Below, in pieces: positions 46,340 to 58,067 of a stretch of DNA of 64,000 nt. The position numbers and the translations under genes were made by a program. Under the pieces are notes generated by a model, which was not told the origin of the DNA, ran no database searches, and saw only the letters and a list, made by a program, of their open reading frames with translations. The stretch comes from Sinohyriopsis cumingii (lineage: Eukaryota > Mollusca > Bivalvia > Unionida > Unionidae): assembly GCA_028554795.2 (NCBI GenBank), contig CM068827.1, positions 78,453,677 through 78,517,676 on the forward strand. The letters are read 5' to 3'. How positions within the stretch are numbered: the first letter of the stretch is position 1; every line of letters starts with the position of its first letter.

Positions 46340-46480
46340 TGTTTATCAGGTTGAACAACAAATGAGTTTTACCCGACCCAGACGGACCAATTATAATAGC
46401 TCGAATGGAATTTTGTAACACTGGATGATTCTTGACCGGTGCTTGTTCGCGTGACGCTGTAAATTGAAATCACGTTTATA
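46340..46480 (-). pseudogene. Polinton P1: packaging ATPase N-terminal fragment
   Basis: The minus-strand frame encodes AIIIGPSGSGKTHLLFNL, an intact Walker A, preceded by ASREQAPVKNHP. It aligns with the P2 ATPase start at about 49400-49520. Only about 45 codons remain before homology stops. A32/FtsK-HerA type ATPases pump DNA into capsids in this class of element. Confidence 0.65.
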
Positions 46481-46615
46481 TTGTACAAATATAGTATTAC
46501 ATGAGTTCGATGTAAGACGGTCACATATATAATTGGGATAAGCACAACAACGACGAAAAATAACAGGCGAGCGCTAAAGGCAAGTGTGTAAAATGCGGCA
46601 TAAAAATATAAGTCT

Positions 46616-46885
46616 GTGAAAGCCGGCACAGTAACTGGCGGTGATATCGCCGCGACACTCGGGAAATTACCAAGAACGCCATGGGCGAAGTACCCGGGGG
46701 AAAAACATCTTGCGGGATATATTTACTGTGGTCCTGGAACCCGACTTGATATTAGACTCGACGAAAAAATCAACCAAATCCAGGCGAATTTTCGGTAAAT
46801 ATGAATGATCAAGTGTTGCATACACATGATGTCGCGTACAAAAGAAAGATCTGCAACAACGACATGTCGCGGACGTCAAGTTGAT
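46616..46885 (+). pseudogene. Polinton P1: parvovirus-type phospholipase A2 domain
   Basis: The frame from 46616 carries KLPRTPWAKYPGEKHLAGY and the calcium-loop motif YCGPGT, followed by a frame change and HDVAYK with the catalytic His-Asp near 46828. Parvoviral-type PLA2 domains of about this size open membranes during entry in the viruses that carry them. The C-terminal part is missing: integrase homology starts at once. No function is expected in this broken copy. Confidence 0.65.
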
Positions 46886-47345
46886 TCACAGGGAGAGAGA
46901 CGACAGCAGCGATTATCAAATATGCCGATGCAGCAGGTGTCCCGCGTGCCGTTACCGCAGATTGAGTGTCAAGACGTGCAATATGGTAAATTTATCTATC
47001 AGGTCCCAAAACGATGCAGCATGGGCGGTTCGATGTCAGCCCACCCAAGGAAGTGTATGAGGTAGATATCTTGCTTTACTACATAACACTATCATCACAT
47101 CACCGAAACGACAAAGTCGTTTGCGCACATAAATTAAGCGCTGACATTCATAGACGTTGAAAGTAGGTACACAGAAGCTGAGCCGCTATCGCCTAAAACA
47201 GCGACTGAGTGTTTTAAAGGTGTGATATATGACATTCTTGTTATCGATCACGTGAACTCAGAGAAGATAATATACTGCAAAATTTACAAACAATCATTCC
47301 AAGCGAGAATAGCAAACGTCAAAACTCTGGTAAAACTTAAATATA
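46885..47345 (+). pseudogene. Polinton P1: integrase fragment
   Basis: Nucleotide similarity to the P2 integrase is visible in patches: gcagcgattatcaaa, gccgatgcagcaggt, and gttgaaagtaggtacacagaagc against gttgcaagtagatacaaagaagc. Frames are heavily interrupted, and the segment stops before the C-terminal part. Confidence 0.55.
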
Positions 47346-48616
47346 CACCGAGGCCAATTAAAATAAATTAATTTCGATACAGGTTAAATAATGGAATTTA
47401 AATCAATAACAACTGCTGTAAAGTATTTTCATACTCATCAAAATTAAGTACAGCTTGTTGAAAATTGTGTAACCAATTCAGCTTATACAAAGTTGTTTAG
47501 CACAACATAAAATTCAGATATTATACAATAAATGTTTCTGCTACCGGGCCCTCACTCAAGTCATTGGTTCAATATAATGTATGTTTTCAGCCACAGCGAA
47601 TTTCCGGAATTCCAAATTCGACACACATTTAGGCATTCACATTATCACGTGTCAATCCGCTAAATATACCTGTGATAATTGATCACTGATAATAACACGC
47701 TTGTCTCCCAGGCTCCGGCAAAATTAATACCTGTTGTGATAATAGAACTTGAGTGCCCAGACACTTCATAAAATTCTCTGTTAAATGCGTGTACAGTCAA
47801 TTTTGATCTGTCTAATTCATAAGTGCCAATATACTGTGATTCGCTGTGAAAGCAGAAGAGATATTTCATGTAAATTACTTAGCGATTCGCTGGGTACGAA
47901 ACATGACAAAAACCTTACCAACTGCCCAAGAATCAGCAGATATTCAACGTCATTCAAACTGGTCGCAGTCCTGCCTTTCTTATTATATCAGCCTTACCTC
48001 ATTCTCACAATAGGGCCTTGAACGCCCCCTCCCCCATTTCAAGAATAATAACCATACTTACGTACAAACCTCGGACTAGCCTTTGGTTAGTTTCATGAGT
48101 CAACGTCACTTGGCTGAACAATATATATTTTCTAGCCCCCATGGCCTTGATAAGGCCCCCTCCCAAGTAGTCCGCGTACTTTTGGGGGTCGGTTTCTCAT
48201 ACAAGCATCGGATAGGCATTTGTATAGTTTAACGAGTCAACGTCACTTGGCGAAAACATAAAAAAATTTTTAACCTCAGATTATGAAACGGTGCACTGAA
48301 ATGAGGACCACCACCCCAAAAGTCGGCCGCACTTTCTTTTGATCGCCCCCTCCCATGCTTTACTGATTGAAGACATCTGTTGACTGTAAGATCATATTGG
48401 TTTTACCTAGTTCTAATGATACGAAAAGGCTGGTGTTCCCGAAAAAGATAATGTTACCGCTGATAGTATGCGTCATTTTCTTTTTCACTGCATGCATATC
48501 TTTGGTGTAAGGGGCACTGCCCAAATCATGAGAAACATACTTTTATTTAAATCATGCATGATAAGAAATAATAAAAAGCAATATTCATATTACTCAGCTT
48601 ATCAGCTCCAGCAGCA
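47346..48616. other. Spacer between the two Polintons
   Basis: No gene recognised. Two diverged direct units of about 130 bases lie at about 48008-48260 (gaacgccccctcccc/ataaggccccctccc ... gtcaacgtcacttggc). The ORF at 47785-48021 is unrecognised. Confidence 0.5.
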
Positions 48617-48845
48617 GGGATGGAGAACAGACCATTTTAGAAGGGTCCGCAAGCGAAAATAAAGCTTCATACGAAAAATAAATACAATTACAATAACGCC
48701 AAACCGAAGCTTCTAACTGTCCGAGATCTTCTCTAATTAGGTTAGCTTATATTGTTACTTTATTTTTGACGCTTGTGTTTTCAAATTTGTATGAGTGTTT
48801 GTTTACCCACCCGGTCACTCAATTTTTATCGTAGCCCTCTAGGCT
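48617..48845 (+). repeat. Left terminal inverted repeat of Polinton P2
   Basis: Matches the reverse complement of 62909-63139 over about 230 bases with scattered differences and short indels. The best-conserved core is 48631-48830. The outermost 14 bases (agggatggagaaca) match more loosely. Confidence 0.85.
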
Positions 48846-49088
48846 TCTGTCTCTTAACCGAAAATTTGTCAAGACCTGCATAATTTCGCGACCGAATATC
48901 ATGTAAAATAAATTTTATAAATCCATGTGGGGGGCTTGTGCACGTGAAAAGAAGTTTTTGAACTTAATCATTTCCATATCCCCTGAAAACCAAGGATGGT
49001 GACTGTTTCGCAGAGTCTGTGTATCGACTCCATTAAACACAACTAAAATATTTCAGCTATCTCTGATCTCTTTAGGTATTTGTGTATA

Positions 49089-49525
49089 TCAGTTATTAAC
49101 ATAAATCACGCCTGCATTTTTGTGCCTGCCTCCAGAAAATATCCGAGCTGGATTTGACTGTTTGTGCAGCATCATATCATCGTATACTAGTAGATTATTA
49201 ATAAATCCATCTAGGTCATCTACAGACTGGGCTTCGTCAATACCGGTGATAAAATCAATAATATCTTTGCCATCCTCTTTCAACAATTTTGCATTTTCAT
49301 TCAAATCTTTATGTACATCATAGCATCACTTATCATCTACAGATGGTGCAACTAAATATAACTTTTGCCACTTGAGCCATCTCATTATTAGATTTAGCAA
49401 CAATTGCATCTTACCAGACCCAGATGGATCTATAATAATTGCTCGGATATAATTTGGTTGCGCTGGATGATGCTTGACTGGCTCTTGATTTCGCGTCGCT
49501 AAGAAATCAATGATATCCATGTTGT
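49089..49525 (-). pseudogene. Polinton P2: A32-type genome-packaging ATPase
   Basis: Reading leftward from ATG near 49520 (MDIIDFLATRNQEPVKHHP) the Walker A region reads IIDPSGSGKMQL: the expected first Gly and final Thr are replaced by Asp and Met, so ATP binding would be lost. After a stop near 49324 the next frame holds the Walker B-like NLLVYDDMML and FSGGRHKNAGVIY, ending at 49089. The reading frame is shorter than typical (about 140 codons) and the C-terminus is missing. It is divergent from the PLA2/integrase genes, as in P1. Confidence 0.72.
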
Positions 49526-49679
49526 ACAAATATAATAAATAATGTGGATTTATATTGAGTGTACCCACCTCCACAAGGAGATTAACATAAATAATTATAA
49601 AAATATCAAGCATGCGCGTACAGGTAAGTGTGTGAAAGGTGAAAAAATAAATAAAAATGTATTTCGTCTCGTATGCTTC

Positions 49680-50008
49680 ATAGGAAAAATTACCAGGAGC
49701 TCTATGGGCTAAATAATAAAAGCATCTTCCTGGATATAATTATTGTGGTCCTGGAACCCGACTTGATATCCGACTTGACGAGTAAGATCAACTAAGACCT
49801 GAAGAGGATCCAATAAATGTGATTGATCAAGAGTGAAATAGTCATGATGTAGCGCATATAAAAAAGGAATTACAACTGCGGCATATTGCAGATGTAAAGT
49901 TGATTCCCTCGTACAAATCCATAAAAAAGAAATATCTTTGAGAAAAACTTGTTAGTTTCCTAGTAAAATCTCCGATGAAAGGTAAACTAGTGCTAGGGGC
50001 TGGTAATT
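49680..50008 (+). pseudogene. Polinton P2: parvovirus-type PLA2 domain protein
   Basis: The forward frames carry KLPGALWAK, then YCGPGTRLDIRLDE with the calcium loop, then HDVAHIKK with the catalytic His-Asp near 49847, then RHIADVKLI and a Lys/Gly-rich end (KGKLVLGAGN) at about 50008. Stops interrupt in at least four places. Domain order matches P1. In related viruses such domains lie in capsid proteins and act on endosomal membranes. Here the gene is a relic. Confidence 0.68.
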
Positions 50009-50029
50009 AGTCGAACGATTCTTATGATA

Positions 50030-51003
50030 ATGGAATCGATTTATTATAGCCCAAGAGGATATTGGAGGAGCAGAGCAGCGATTAGTAAACTAGCTGATGC
50101 AGAAGGAATCAGATGTTCTGTTGCTGTAAATTGGTTTTGCACGACAGGCAATGAGGCAAATTTATTTACAACCACCTAAAAAACTTCAGTACTCACATTT
50201 TGATGTCAGCACTCACAATGACGTTCATCAAGCAGATATTTTGTTTTTACCGCATACAATTATTAAAGCTGGTATACGTCAATCACGCACATACAAATAC
50301 GCGTTGATTGTTGTTGACGTTGCAAGTAGATACAAAGAAGCAGAACCACTATCAACTAAAGCAGAAACTGACGTTGTATCTGTGTTTGAACGAATTATTG
50401 AACGTTGTAGTCTGCGATGGCAATAGTTGCTACGGGTTGATCCTGGCAAGAAATTACTTGGTGCAGTATCATCTCTGATAAAAAAAATAAAGTCAAAATT
50501 AAACGAGGACATACCGCAATTCATCATTATCGGGCAAATGTTGAACAATTTAATCGAGCATTTGCTGAACGATTGTTTGGATATCAGTATGCGAAGGAAA
50601 TAATTAATAAAGACAAGAGATCTCGTTAATGGGTTATAAGACTACCAAGTGTAATAGCTACGTTAAATAATGAAAATATTCGTGTAAAATATTCACGAAA
50701 CCCATTAATGCGATCACATAACACGTATACCAATACAACAACATAACTCCTTCTCAAAACAACCAGTACTAGGTAATATGACTGTAAGATATTTGTATGA
50801 ACCTAGTGAACTTGAAGGTGGAAAAAAGAGCAACTCTTTCTATTTGGAGTGTGACGACTCGTAAAATGTTTTGTGTGTTAATTTACACTGGTAGAACCGC
50901 AATCTATAAACTAGATTCAACTGCTCCTCAACCTGGATTTGTACGCGAACACTTACAAATAATTCCTGAAGACACACAATCACCACCGCCTTCACTTTTA
51001 TGA
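50030..51003 (+). pseudogene. Polinton P2: retroviral-type (RVE) integrase
   Basis: The start ATG at 50030 leads into YYSPRGYWRSRAAISKLAD, the usual N-terminus. After a frame change, 50151-50426 holds the catalytic fold: HQADILFLP with the first acidic residue, then YKYALIVVDVASRYKEAEP. The second Asp is in RVDPG at about 50436-50450 and the Glu in NVEQFNRAF at about 50530-50556, each in a different frame. A C-terminal segment at 50797-51003 (ATLSIWSV ... PGFVREHLQIIPED) matches the usual end of these integrases. Length is normal (about 320 codons), but at least three frameshifts kill it. The enzyme would insert the element. Confidence 0.8.
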
Positions 51004-51204
51004 ACTAGCGCCTCGACGTCGATTACATTCAAGACAGATCAGCTTCACAGACTACTATCTATCTATGGTAAACTGTCTTGGATTAATTTTGAATACTGCC
51101 ACAACATTACTGTGTTACAGCTTGCACAATGGTTATTTTATCGTCATAATAAATTTAACATCGATATCAAAGTCGCGATTTTTTGTCACATTGTTTATAA
51201 CTAT

Positions 51205-52191
51205 CTATTTTCTTATTACATCATCGCCATTTCTATCACTTTGAATATTATTTTCTGTGAAGTCTATTATAACACTCATCCTTCTGACTCGAGTCACTGC
51301 GAGATAAACTAAATTTGACCATTCAATACGATCATCAACAATCTAAATATTACTATCAGAAATAGTTTGTTCTTGTGACGAATGAATCGTTATAACACAT
51401 TCTATCGTCCATGGAGATTTTTTTCCATTGTTAACGCGCTCTCAACAACACTCACAGGAACTAAAACAATTTCTTTGATCGCAAGATATTGTTTACTACC
51501 GCAACCTGGAATTTCAACGTCGATATTTTGCCGTCGAATATCTGCTGGGCGATAACACAATGGTACAGGTAGACTTGAAATGTGTTCTTTATGTAACAGA
51601 AATAATTGTTATAGAAGTGTATTACGAAATATCTTTCTTCGTGCAACTATCAAATCAAATTCCAAAAATCATCTCACGCACTATTTCCCACTGAATCTTA
51701 TCTTTTTGTAGTCTTATTATTACTTGAGCTATCTTAATTCTGGATCAAGCATTCCATGATCATCAGTTATCTCATAATAATCAACGAACTTTTTCAGCCA
51801 TTCGTGTGGGGATGATAAAAAAAAAGGTGGTGGTTGACCATGATCGCCACACAAATGATAACAGCAGCATCTTTTGTCAACAACCTATCAAGAAATATTT
51901 TTATCGTCTCCAGCGACATTGTACACATTTCATCCCAGATAATAATTTTTCACCCATTCGTTCAGGAGTCAATGTATCTTTGTTCCGTCTGAAGAAGCTC
52001 TGATAACTATGAGATTTAAATCCTCGTTTGTTCATTTCTCTGTCAAGCAAGTTAGTCTGAGCTAGTACAACCATATCAAAATTCCCTGAACAATTGTTCA
52101 GGAATAATTCAATCGCACGTGTTGTTTTACCAGAACCTCTCTGTCCATTGAGGTAAATTATCTTATGTCTGGCTACATGATCATATACCAA
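51205..52191 (-). pseudogene. Polinton P2: SF1-type helicase domain downstream of DNA polymerase
   Basis: The domain opens with YLNGQRGSGKTTRAIE (Walker A) at about 52150-52105. Later frames show a CGDHGQPPP-type motif near 51850-51820, a PVPLCYRPAD segment near 51565, and a motif VI-like LVYLAVTRVRRM near 51295-51260. The order and spacing fit a superfamily-1 helicase. It lies on the same strand as, and just downstream of, the polymerase frames, suggesting one long polyprotein or two adjacent genes; the breaks prevent a decision. Several stops are present. Confidence 0.6.
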
Positions 52192-52389
52192 TGGTGGCGA
52201 TGAAAGTTTGACAACTGTTTATTTTTATAGTATATTTCCTTAGATTTAACGTCGGCAGATTCAGAATAAATAAGAATTGTTTTCTCGTTTTATTCTTCAT
52301 TCATCCCATGATTCGTCAGTACCAAAATTTAACAATCCTGTATATTTGTATTGATATAAAATTAATCTGTGGCGGCTCTAACTGTGGTA

Positions 52390-54271
52390 TCATAAAATAT
52401 CTCTATCATCGATAATACATTTATCTAAACCTACGCTAACATCGAAGATCTTAAATTGTGATGATTCACCATTAATATAGCTTACAATCGTACCTAATTT
52501 AGTTCCGTCCGATAAGTTAACGTTACTTCGACTTATGAATGTGTTTCTCTCCGTTGTATCAGCAATTATAAAATCGAGTTCAGCATCGTCTAGAATTAAT
52601 CTTGTGCAATCTTGTTTATGATCATATGATGCTCCTTGTGTAAATTTACTAATTAATTTTCTGCCAAGAACTTTTGCCATTTTTTCCCCCTAAAAATCAA
52701 TTATAGCAGGATTTTCATCATGAGAATATTTCTTTTGTTGCGGTAACCAAACTTGTTCTTGTGGACAATATGATATAATTGATTCACTTACTTACAACCA
52801 ACGATATTAATATTTTTCATCAAGTATGTATCGCAATAAAACTAGTGGAGCCCATTCGCGTTCGATAAAAAGTTTTTCAAACCAAACAGCGACAATCGGA
52901 TGAAGGCTGTTCGGTTCAAATTCGACTGACTCAATGCATGCCAATCAAGGTAAATCAGATCTGGTATGGGTCCGTTTATCGGAACTCTGGTATTCTCGTA
53001 TTTCTAATGTTCAAATCTCTTAAACTATGCAGAACACTCTCCTATTCCAAGAAAAGTTCCAGGATAACATGCAACCATATCAACCGAGATAACATCCTTA
53101 TAATCGTATTTAGTATCCTATAATACGCCATGTCCGTATTCCACACAACTGCGTTGTATGTCTTCAAGAAATTTCTGCCGGGTTGGTTTTCATGAATTTG
53201 CCTTCTTAGCAATGTGAGCAGCAACTGACGGAACAGTAAAACAACTACTGGGTAATTGTTCAGGTTTGACAACGTCGTTGTCTGCGGTATATTTCAACGC
53301 AAGATTTTTCATTTCTTCATGGAAAGATTCTGTACGACAAATATATCCATTAGATCGTACGAAATGATCATAGTTTCCATCATTGGAACTTTGAAACAGC
53401 CACACAGATACAGGATTTTTTTTACTGATATTTCTGGTAGAATCAAGCATATCACCATTATATAACTTAACAGTTCCATTTCGTGGAAATATTGTAATAG
53501 CGCATTATGATCAATAATATGTATCGGAGTTCCATTCGATTTATATTTCGATTCGTACACAATCTCTCCGGTTATTCATTTTTACCATTATTGGAAGTTT
53601 TAATTTCTTTCTCTGTTCTGCGACGTCTTTGATGAACGGTCTGGTAACTTTAGCTGTTTTTGCCCAATCATGTAATTATTTTACGTCGTAAATCCGTTAA
53701 TCCGTTTACACGTAAGGCATTTGTGACATGTTCTGTATCTCGATCAGTAACACAATTTAGCCTTGACAGTTTTAAGGGTTTGAGATCATCAACGCTAGGT
53801 TTATCATTCAGCGGAAATAATTGCATAAATAACTTCAGTCACAGGATACGCTCGTTTATAATATGGTCTGTCAATACCAGTCAACGTTCCTAGTTTGGAA
53901 TTTTTATTTAACTTTACAACACTACCAGTGTGATGTAATCGAACAGGGTCACTTTTGTCACGGATAATCCATGTATCGTCGAACTCCTCTATAAACTTTA
54001 TTCTAAAAAAGTATCTTTGATTATCGAGATAATTAACAATCGTCTGTGCTGGTTGGTCATTCATTGTATCATCAACAACACCTAAGGATTCGCTAATAAA
54101 TTTAAATGTTGACCTACATAGACCATGCCATCACTGCGAAATTGTATCTTGGTTTCACGGATACGTTTGATCATTAAAAAAAAACATCACTCTGAAAATT
54201 ATGGTCTGACCGGTCAAGATCAAATCTTTTTGGAGAAGGCTTAATCACAGGTAATCTATCAAATTCTTCCA
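52390..54271 (-). pseudogene. Polinton P2: protein-primed family-B DNA polymerase relic
   Basis: A start ATG at 54271 (MEEFDRLPVIKPSPKRFD) is followed by broken frames: 54064-53804, 53560-53309 (HIIDHNALLQYFHEM) and 53450-53190. Near 53080-53050, after a stop, the palm motif A appears as SVDMVACYPGTF. The block at 52680-52390 (GRKLISKFTQG ... RLILDDAELDF) matches the region after the palm in polymerases of this class as I recall them. Motif C was not found. Total length is about 630 codons before the helicase. It is dead: many stops and frame changes. Confidence 0.6.
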
Positions 54272-54322
54272 TGTTATAATTAAGGCAAATATATATTTAA
54301 ATTGAATTTTAGCTTATAATGT

Positions 54323-55000
54323 ATGATGAATAAAGCAGAGAATAAATGTAAGTGGTGTATGATTGGCTTTTTAGTTCCTCGTAACAAGGCTTGCGTAAAT
54401 GAATTATGTACATACCATATGCAAAGCGTGCGAAGAAGGAGTCTATGACCAATCTTGTGTTTAAAATGTTGCAAAGGAGTTAGAGAAGCTCAGTTATGTG
54501 TGCAAGGTGGTGATAAAAAATACAGAGAGCTAGAGTGATATTATTATTAGAAAATGTTACCTGCATAAGAAACGCCGAAGACTATCTCGCTAATTTTTAA
54601 AATGATTATTTAGAAAAAGAGTATAATTTTTTAATGGAACAAAATGAATCTGTGAAAAATCCCATCATCAATAATTATGAGGCATCTCGTTTGATTTGGA
54701 ACTGTCGACTAAAAAACCCAAGTCGGTTCTGTCATTAATACTGGATATCTCACATTTACTGTTGGGGAAAACATTCATATCTTTTTCTTAAATTCGTGTA
54801 CGAGTGTTTTTTCTTTGAGTAATAGAAAAGGGTCTTGTATTCGATCATATTAATTCAGATCCGAAAGATAATTCTTTACGTAATTTACAAGTTGTTACAC
54901 AGAGTTACAATTGCAAATCTGGAAGAACTGCTTAGAATGTCGAGCGCAAAATCAGTTTTTTTTTTCTGTAGATATAGAGACAGACGAAGAAATATAATTT
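54323..55000 (+). pseudogene. Polinton P2: Cys-rich plus-strand frame, unrecognised
   Basis: The frame starts MMNKAENKCKWC and carries C-X2-C followed by ACVNELCTYH (C-X4-C-X2-H). After a frame change it adds CLKCCKGV and QLCVQGGDKKYRELE to a stop at 54538. Further broken plus-strand frames (EKEYNFLMEQNESV, NPIINNYEASRLIW) continue to about 55000. It is head-to-head with the polymerase start. A zinc-binding accessory protein is possible; no family was recognised. Confidence 0.4.
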
Positions 55001-55117
55001 CCATCGACATACGCAGCTGGCAAATATTATTTTAAAATATATTTTAAAGCGTTCAGTACACTTTGTCGCAAAACATATAACCTAATCAGCGCTTTCAAAG
55101 AAATACAAACAAAAATA

Positions 55118-55230
55118 AGTGGTTCTTTCCGGGGTTTACCCCGGGTTCTTCTTCCACTATTAATACTGACCACCATGTATATTCTATCTTGTACTGAAAA
55201 TAGCGCTGAACCCTGCAACAACAACAAACA
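55118..55230 (+). mobile_element. SINE family B, 3' part only
   Basis: Homologous to 58200-58312: gtggttctttccggggttt, caccatgtat and a ctacaacaaca-type tail. Inserted in Polinton P2. Confidence 0.75.
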
Positions 55231-57177
55231 AAAAATAAGATTTCAGTATTACTCTCAGCAAGAATTGTGAAGGGAGATAGCTCTGTCAGGCAAAGCTTTC
55301 TTCGATATAGTGATTAAGTAGTAATCTCGCTTGTAACTACATAATATTAAATGACTGTCGTAATGTTTTTGTTGCGTCTTAGACATTTACTAAGTCAACG
55401 ACGTTTTCTGTGAGGATTCTGTCAGGGTGAATGTCCCTCTTTCTTGTATAAAGTCAGAAAAACAATAATCACATCATTAGTGTGCTAATCCAGGTAAGAA
55501 TTACACAGACCATTTTGCTGTAGTTGTCTGGCAAGACCAAGGAATATAACTCTGTCATGACTCTGTCAAGGATACGTAGAGCGTTTAAATAATTATCTTA
55601 CTTGTAATTTACTACTACTTTCACTTTTAAATAATTATTTATTTTGTTTCTTTTTGTTGTATTTTAAGAAACTTTATATTTCTGACTTTTTTAAGTTTAT
55701 TGCATCCTTTAGGTTTTGTCAGGGATACTAATCAAGATAAAAGAAAATACATGCATCAAATAAACCATGCCCGTTGTGTGAGCTTCTTTTGGATTCCTTA
55801 GCATTGTGTCAGCTTAAATAGCTTATATACTATATAAGCCGTATCATTCTTGGGGTTTTCACAAAAGCTCTAACTTCAACAGACAAGCACAACTTCCTAC
55901 CATGTCACCACGTGGTGGGTGCTATTTTGCACCCTCCTGGGTTTGATTATAGGGAGGGTGTGCAGTTGTTTGAATGTAGAGAAGACCCCGGTTGTGTTAT
56001 GCCGTCGTTAGAATTAAGTTAATTAAGATTCTACATACTGTAAATAATATAGTTAGTTAAGATTGTGCCGTCCTTAGAAATAAGGTTATATATGTATCCA
56101 TCTAGACCTGCTAGATTATCGTTTGGTACTCTAGGGTTTCACATGGGTGTGTTGTCCATGTAATTAAGTTAGTTAAGATCATGTGTTGTGCTGTCTTAGA
56201 GTTAAGATTTTATATAATGCTGGAAATAGTTTGATATGATATAATGCTGTAAATACGCTACTGTATATAAGATTGTGTGTTATGCCGTCTTAGAGCTAAC
56301 CTATCAATGTCATTATTTCTGCAATTCAAAAATTACAACATGACGGTATCAAAATTTCTGATCAACTTAATCCTGATAAAATTACTCGTGATTTTTAATC
56401 ATCATGACAACAAAAATTTGAAGATAGATATACATTACCAGCAGAGTACCGATTCATTAAACAGCAATGTGAATACGCGCGTAAGGCAGTTGAGAAAGAT
56501 TATGTCCGGTCGTGAAACGGTCCATTATAAAAATGAAAATGAAAACACTGTCACCAGTGACTGTGAAAAATAAAGTAGTAACAGGTAAACAAAAGTGAAA
56601 ATATGATTCAGAATCACATTCGATGAGTTAATCATTATATTATTTTGGTCGATACTCTGAAACATTTCACTAGGAATCATAATATTTGTGTAATATATCC
56701 AACACTGGTTAATAATCATGATAAATTGAATAATATACCCATCAAATCGAGGAATTTGACCAAATGATAAAATCATTGATCATAATAATTACAGGTAATA
56801 TAGCAGTCAAATCTGAAAATCATTGGGTCAGTAATAACAATCATAAAATCAATGAATCTGAATCATAATAAATTCGAGTAATATACCCATCAATTTAATG
56901 AAATTATTTGATAATCTGATTTATTTTGTGTAGTATGCCCATCAGTTTGATGCAATTATCCCAATGATAAAGTCATCGAATCTGAAATCAATTGTAAAAT
57001 CATTGACGGTAAAATCATAATAAAATCAATGATATAATCATTGAATATAAAATCGTTAATGAATTTGACTAATAATCTGATTTAAATCGAGTAATACGCA
57101 CATCAATTTGATGAAATTATTTGACAATCTTATTATATTTGGGTGATATGCCCATCTATCTGAAGAAATTCGATTTT
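55231..57177. repeat. Polinton P2 central region: AT-rich degenerate repeats
   Basis: Diverged units with tgccgtc(g/c/t)tag...taag...ctgtaaata recur at about 55997, 56067, 56190 and 56283. From 56600 to 57160 another set of about 60-bp units (gtaatatacccatcaattt...gaaattatttga) recurs. A plus-strand frame at about 56440-56515 (LPAEYRFIKQQCEYARKAVEKD) may be a coding remnant. Nothing else is recognised. Confidence 0.5.
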
Positions 57178-57510
57178 TTAATCAGAATCAGATTTAATGA
57201 TTTTATCATTAATGTTTATTTTTATTCCGAGTACAGAGAATCTGCATATATCGGTAACCTCAGCGCGATGTTCAATGGATTTATTGAGTACGGTCCATAA
57301 TGCTGATGCTGATGCTACTGTATATATTACACTGTCGGTGATATTTTTGATTTCGGAGAGTTTCATACCAATAACGGTTGGCTTTTCAAGGAAACCATCA
57401 ACGATTACATTTAACTTTTTGCGAAAATTTGTAAACGCGTTTATATGATTAGAATGTTCAGATCTAAATGTGGTAATTTCATCATGGATTGTCATTATCG
57501 ATGTCATCAT
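57178..57510 (-). CDS. Polinton P2: 110-codon ORF, possible minor protein
   Basis: An uninterrupted frame (MMTSIMTIHDEITTF...) with a helical heptad-like N-terminus (HDEITTFRSEHSNHINAF) and a hydrophobic centre (VIYTVASASALWTVL). It lies on the same strand as the capsid-side genes. No family match is known to me. It may be a fragment of a longer gene whose upstream part (LRERELMMSLQ, near 57565) is in another frame. Confidence 0.35.
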   Translation of the reverse strand: MMTSIMTIHDEITTFRSEHSNHINAFTNFRKKLNVIVDGFLEKPTVIGMKLSEIKNITDSVIYTVASASALWTVLNKSIEHRAEVTDICRFSVLGIKININDKIIKSDSD

Positions 57511-58067
57511 CGGGATGTTGCTATTGTCGACGTATTTCTTCGTTGCAGCGACATCATTAATTCTCGTTCTCTAAGACCAGTAATCTTATTGTAATAAAGT
57601 TGGAGTATGCGCATTTGGTTATAGCGCCCAATTTTAAGGAATTCTTAGATTTGTGTGATTCCTTGTGTGATTATTGGAATTCGGCACAATGGAAATATCA
57701 TTAGCCCGAAATAATTAGCCAATTACTAGGAGAAAACGTCACGGAGTGAATTGTTAGTGAGTTTCCAATACCATGGTTCACTAGTAGTGAATTCAGGCCA
57801 AAACCGAATGAATGTCCCTGTCGTAAGATAGTCCATATCAAAATCTAGTAGTGTTCATTGGTGGTGTGACTGCAGTGGCAGTATTTACGGTAGGAAACTG
57901 ATAAATTACACAAAGGAATAAATAAGAAGGGAAACGGCAGATACCGTTTATGTCGCCACGGTGGTAAGTCTGGTGCAGCTATATTGGCGAAATGTGCCTG
58001 GACAGCATAATTTGACTGAACTAAGGTGGCGGAGTTAAAATAGTTCCCAGATACTCGTATAGTTTCT

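Noticed and set aside
47346..48616. P1 Polinton extending through the spacer
   Set aside because: No further integrase, capsid or terminal-repeat similarity could be found by eye.
57197..57448. Plus-strand ORF opposite 57178-57510
   Set aside because: Shadow of the minus-strand frame, which agrees in strand with the capsid-side Polinton genes.
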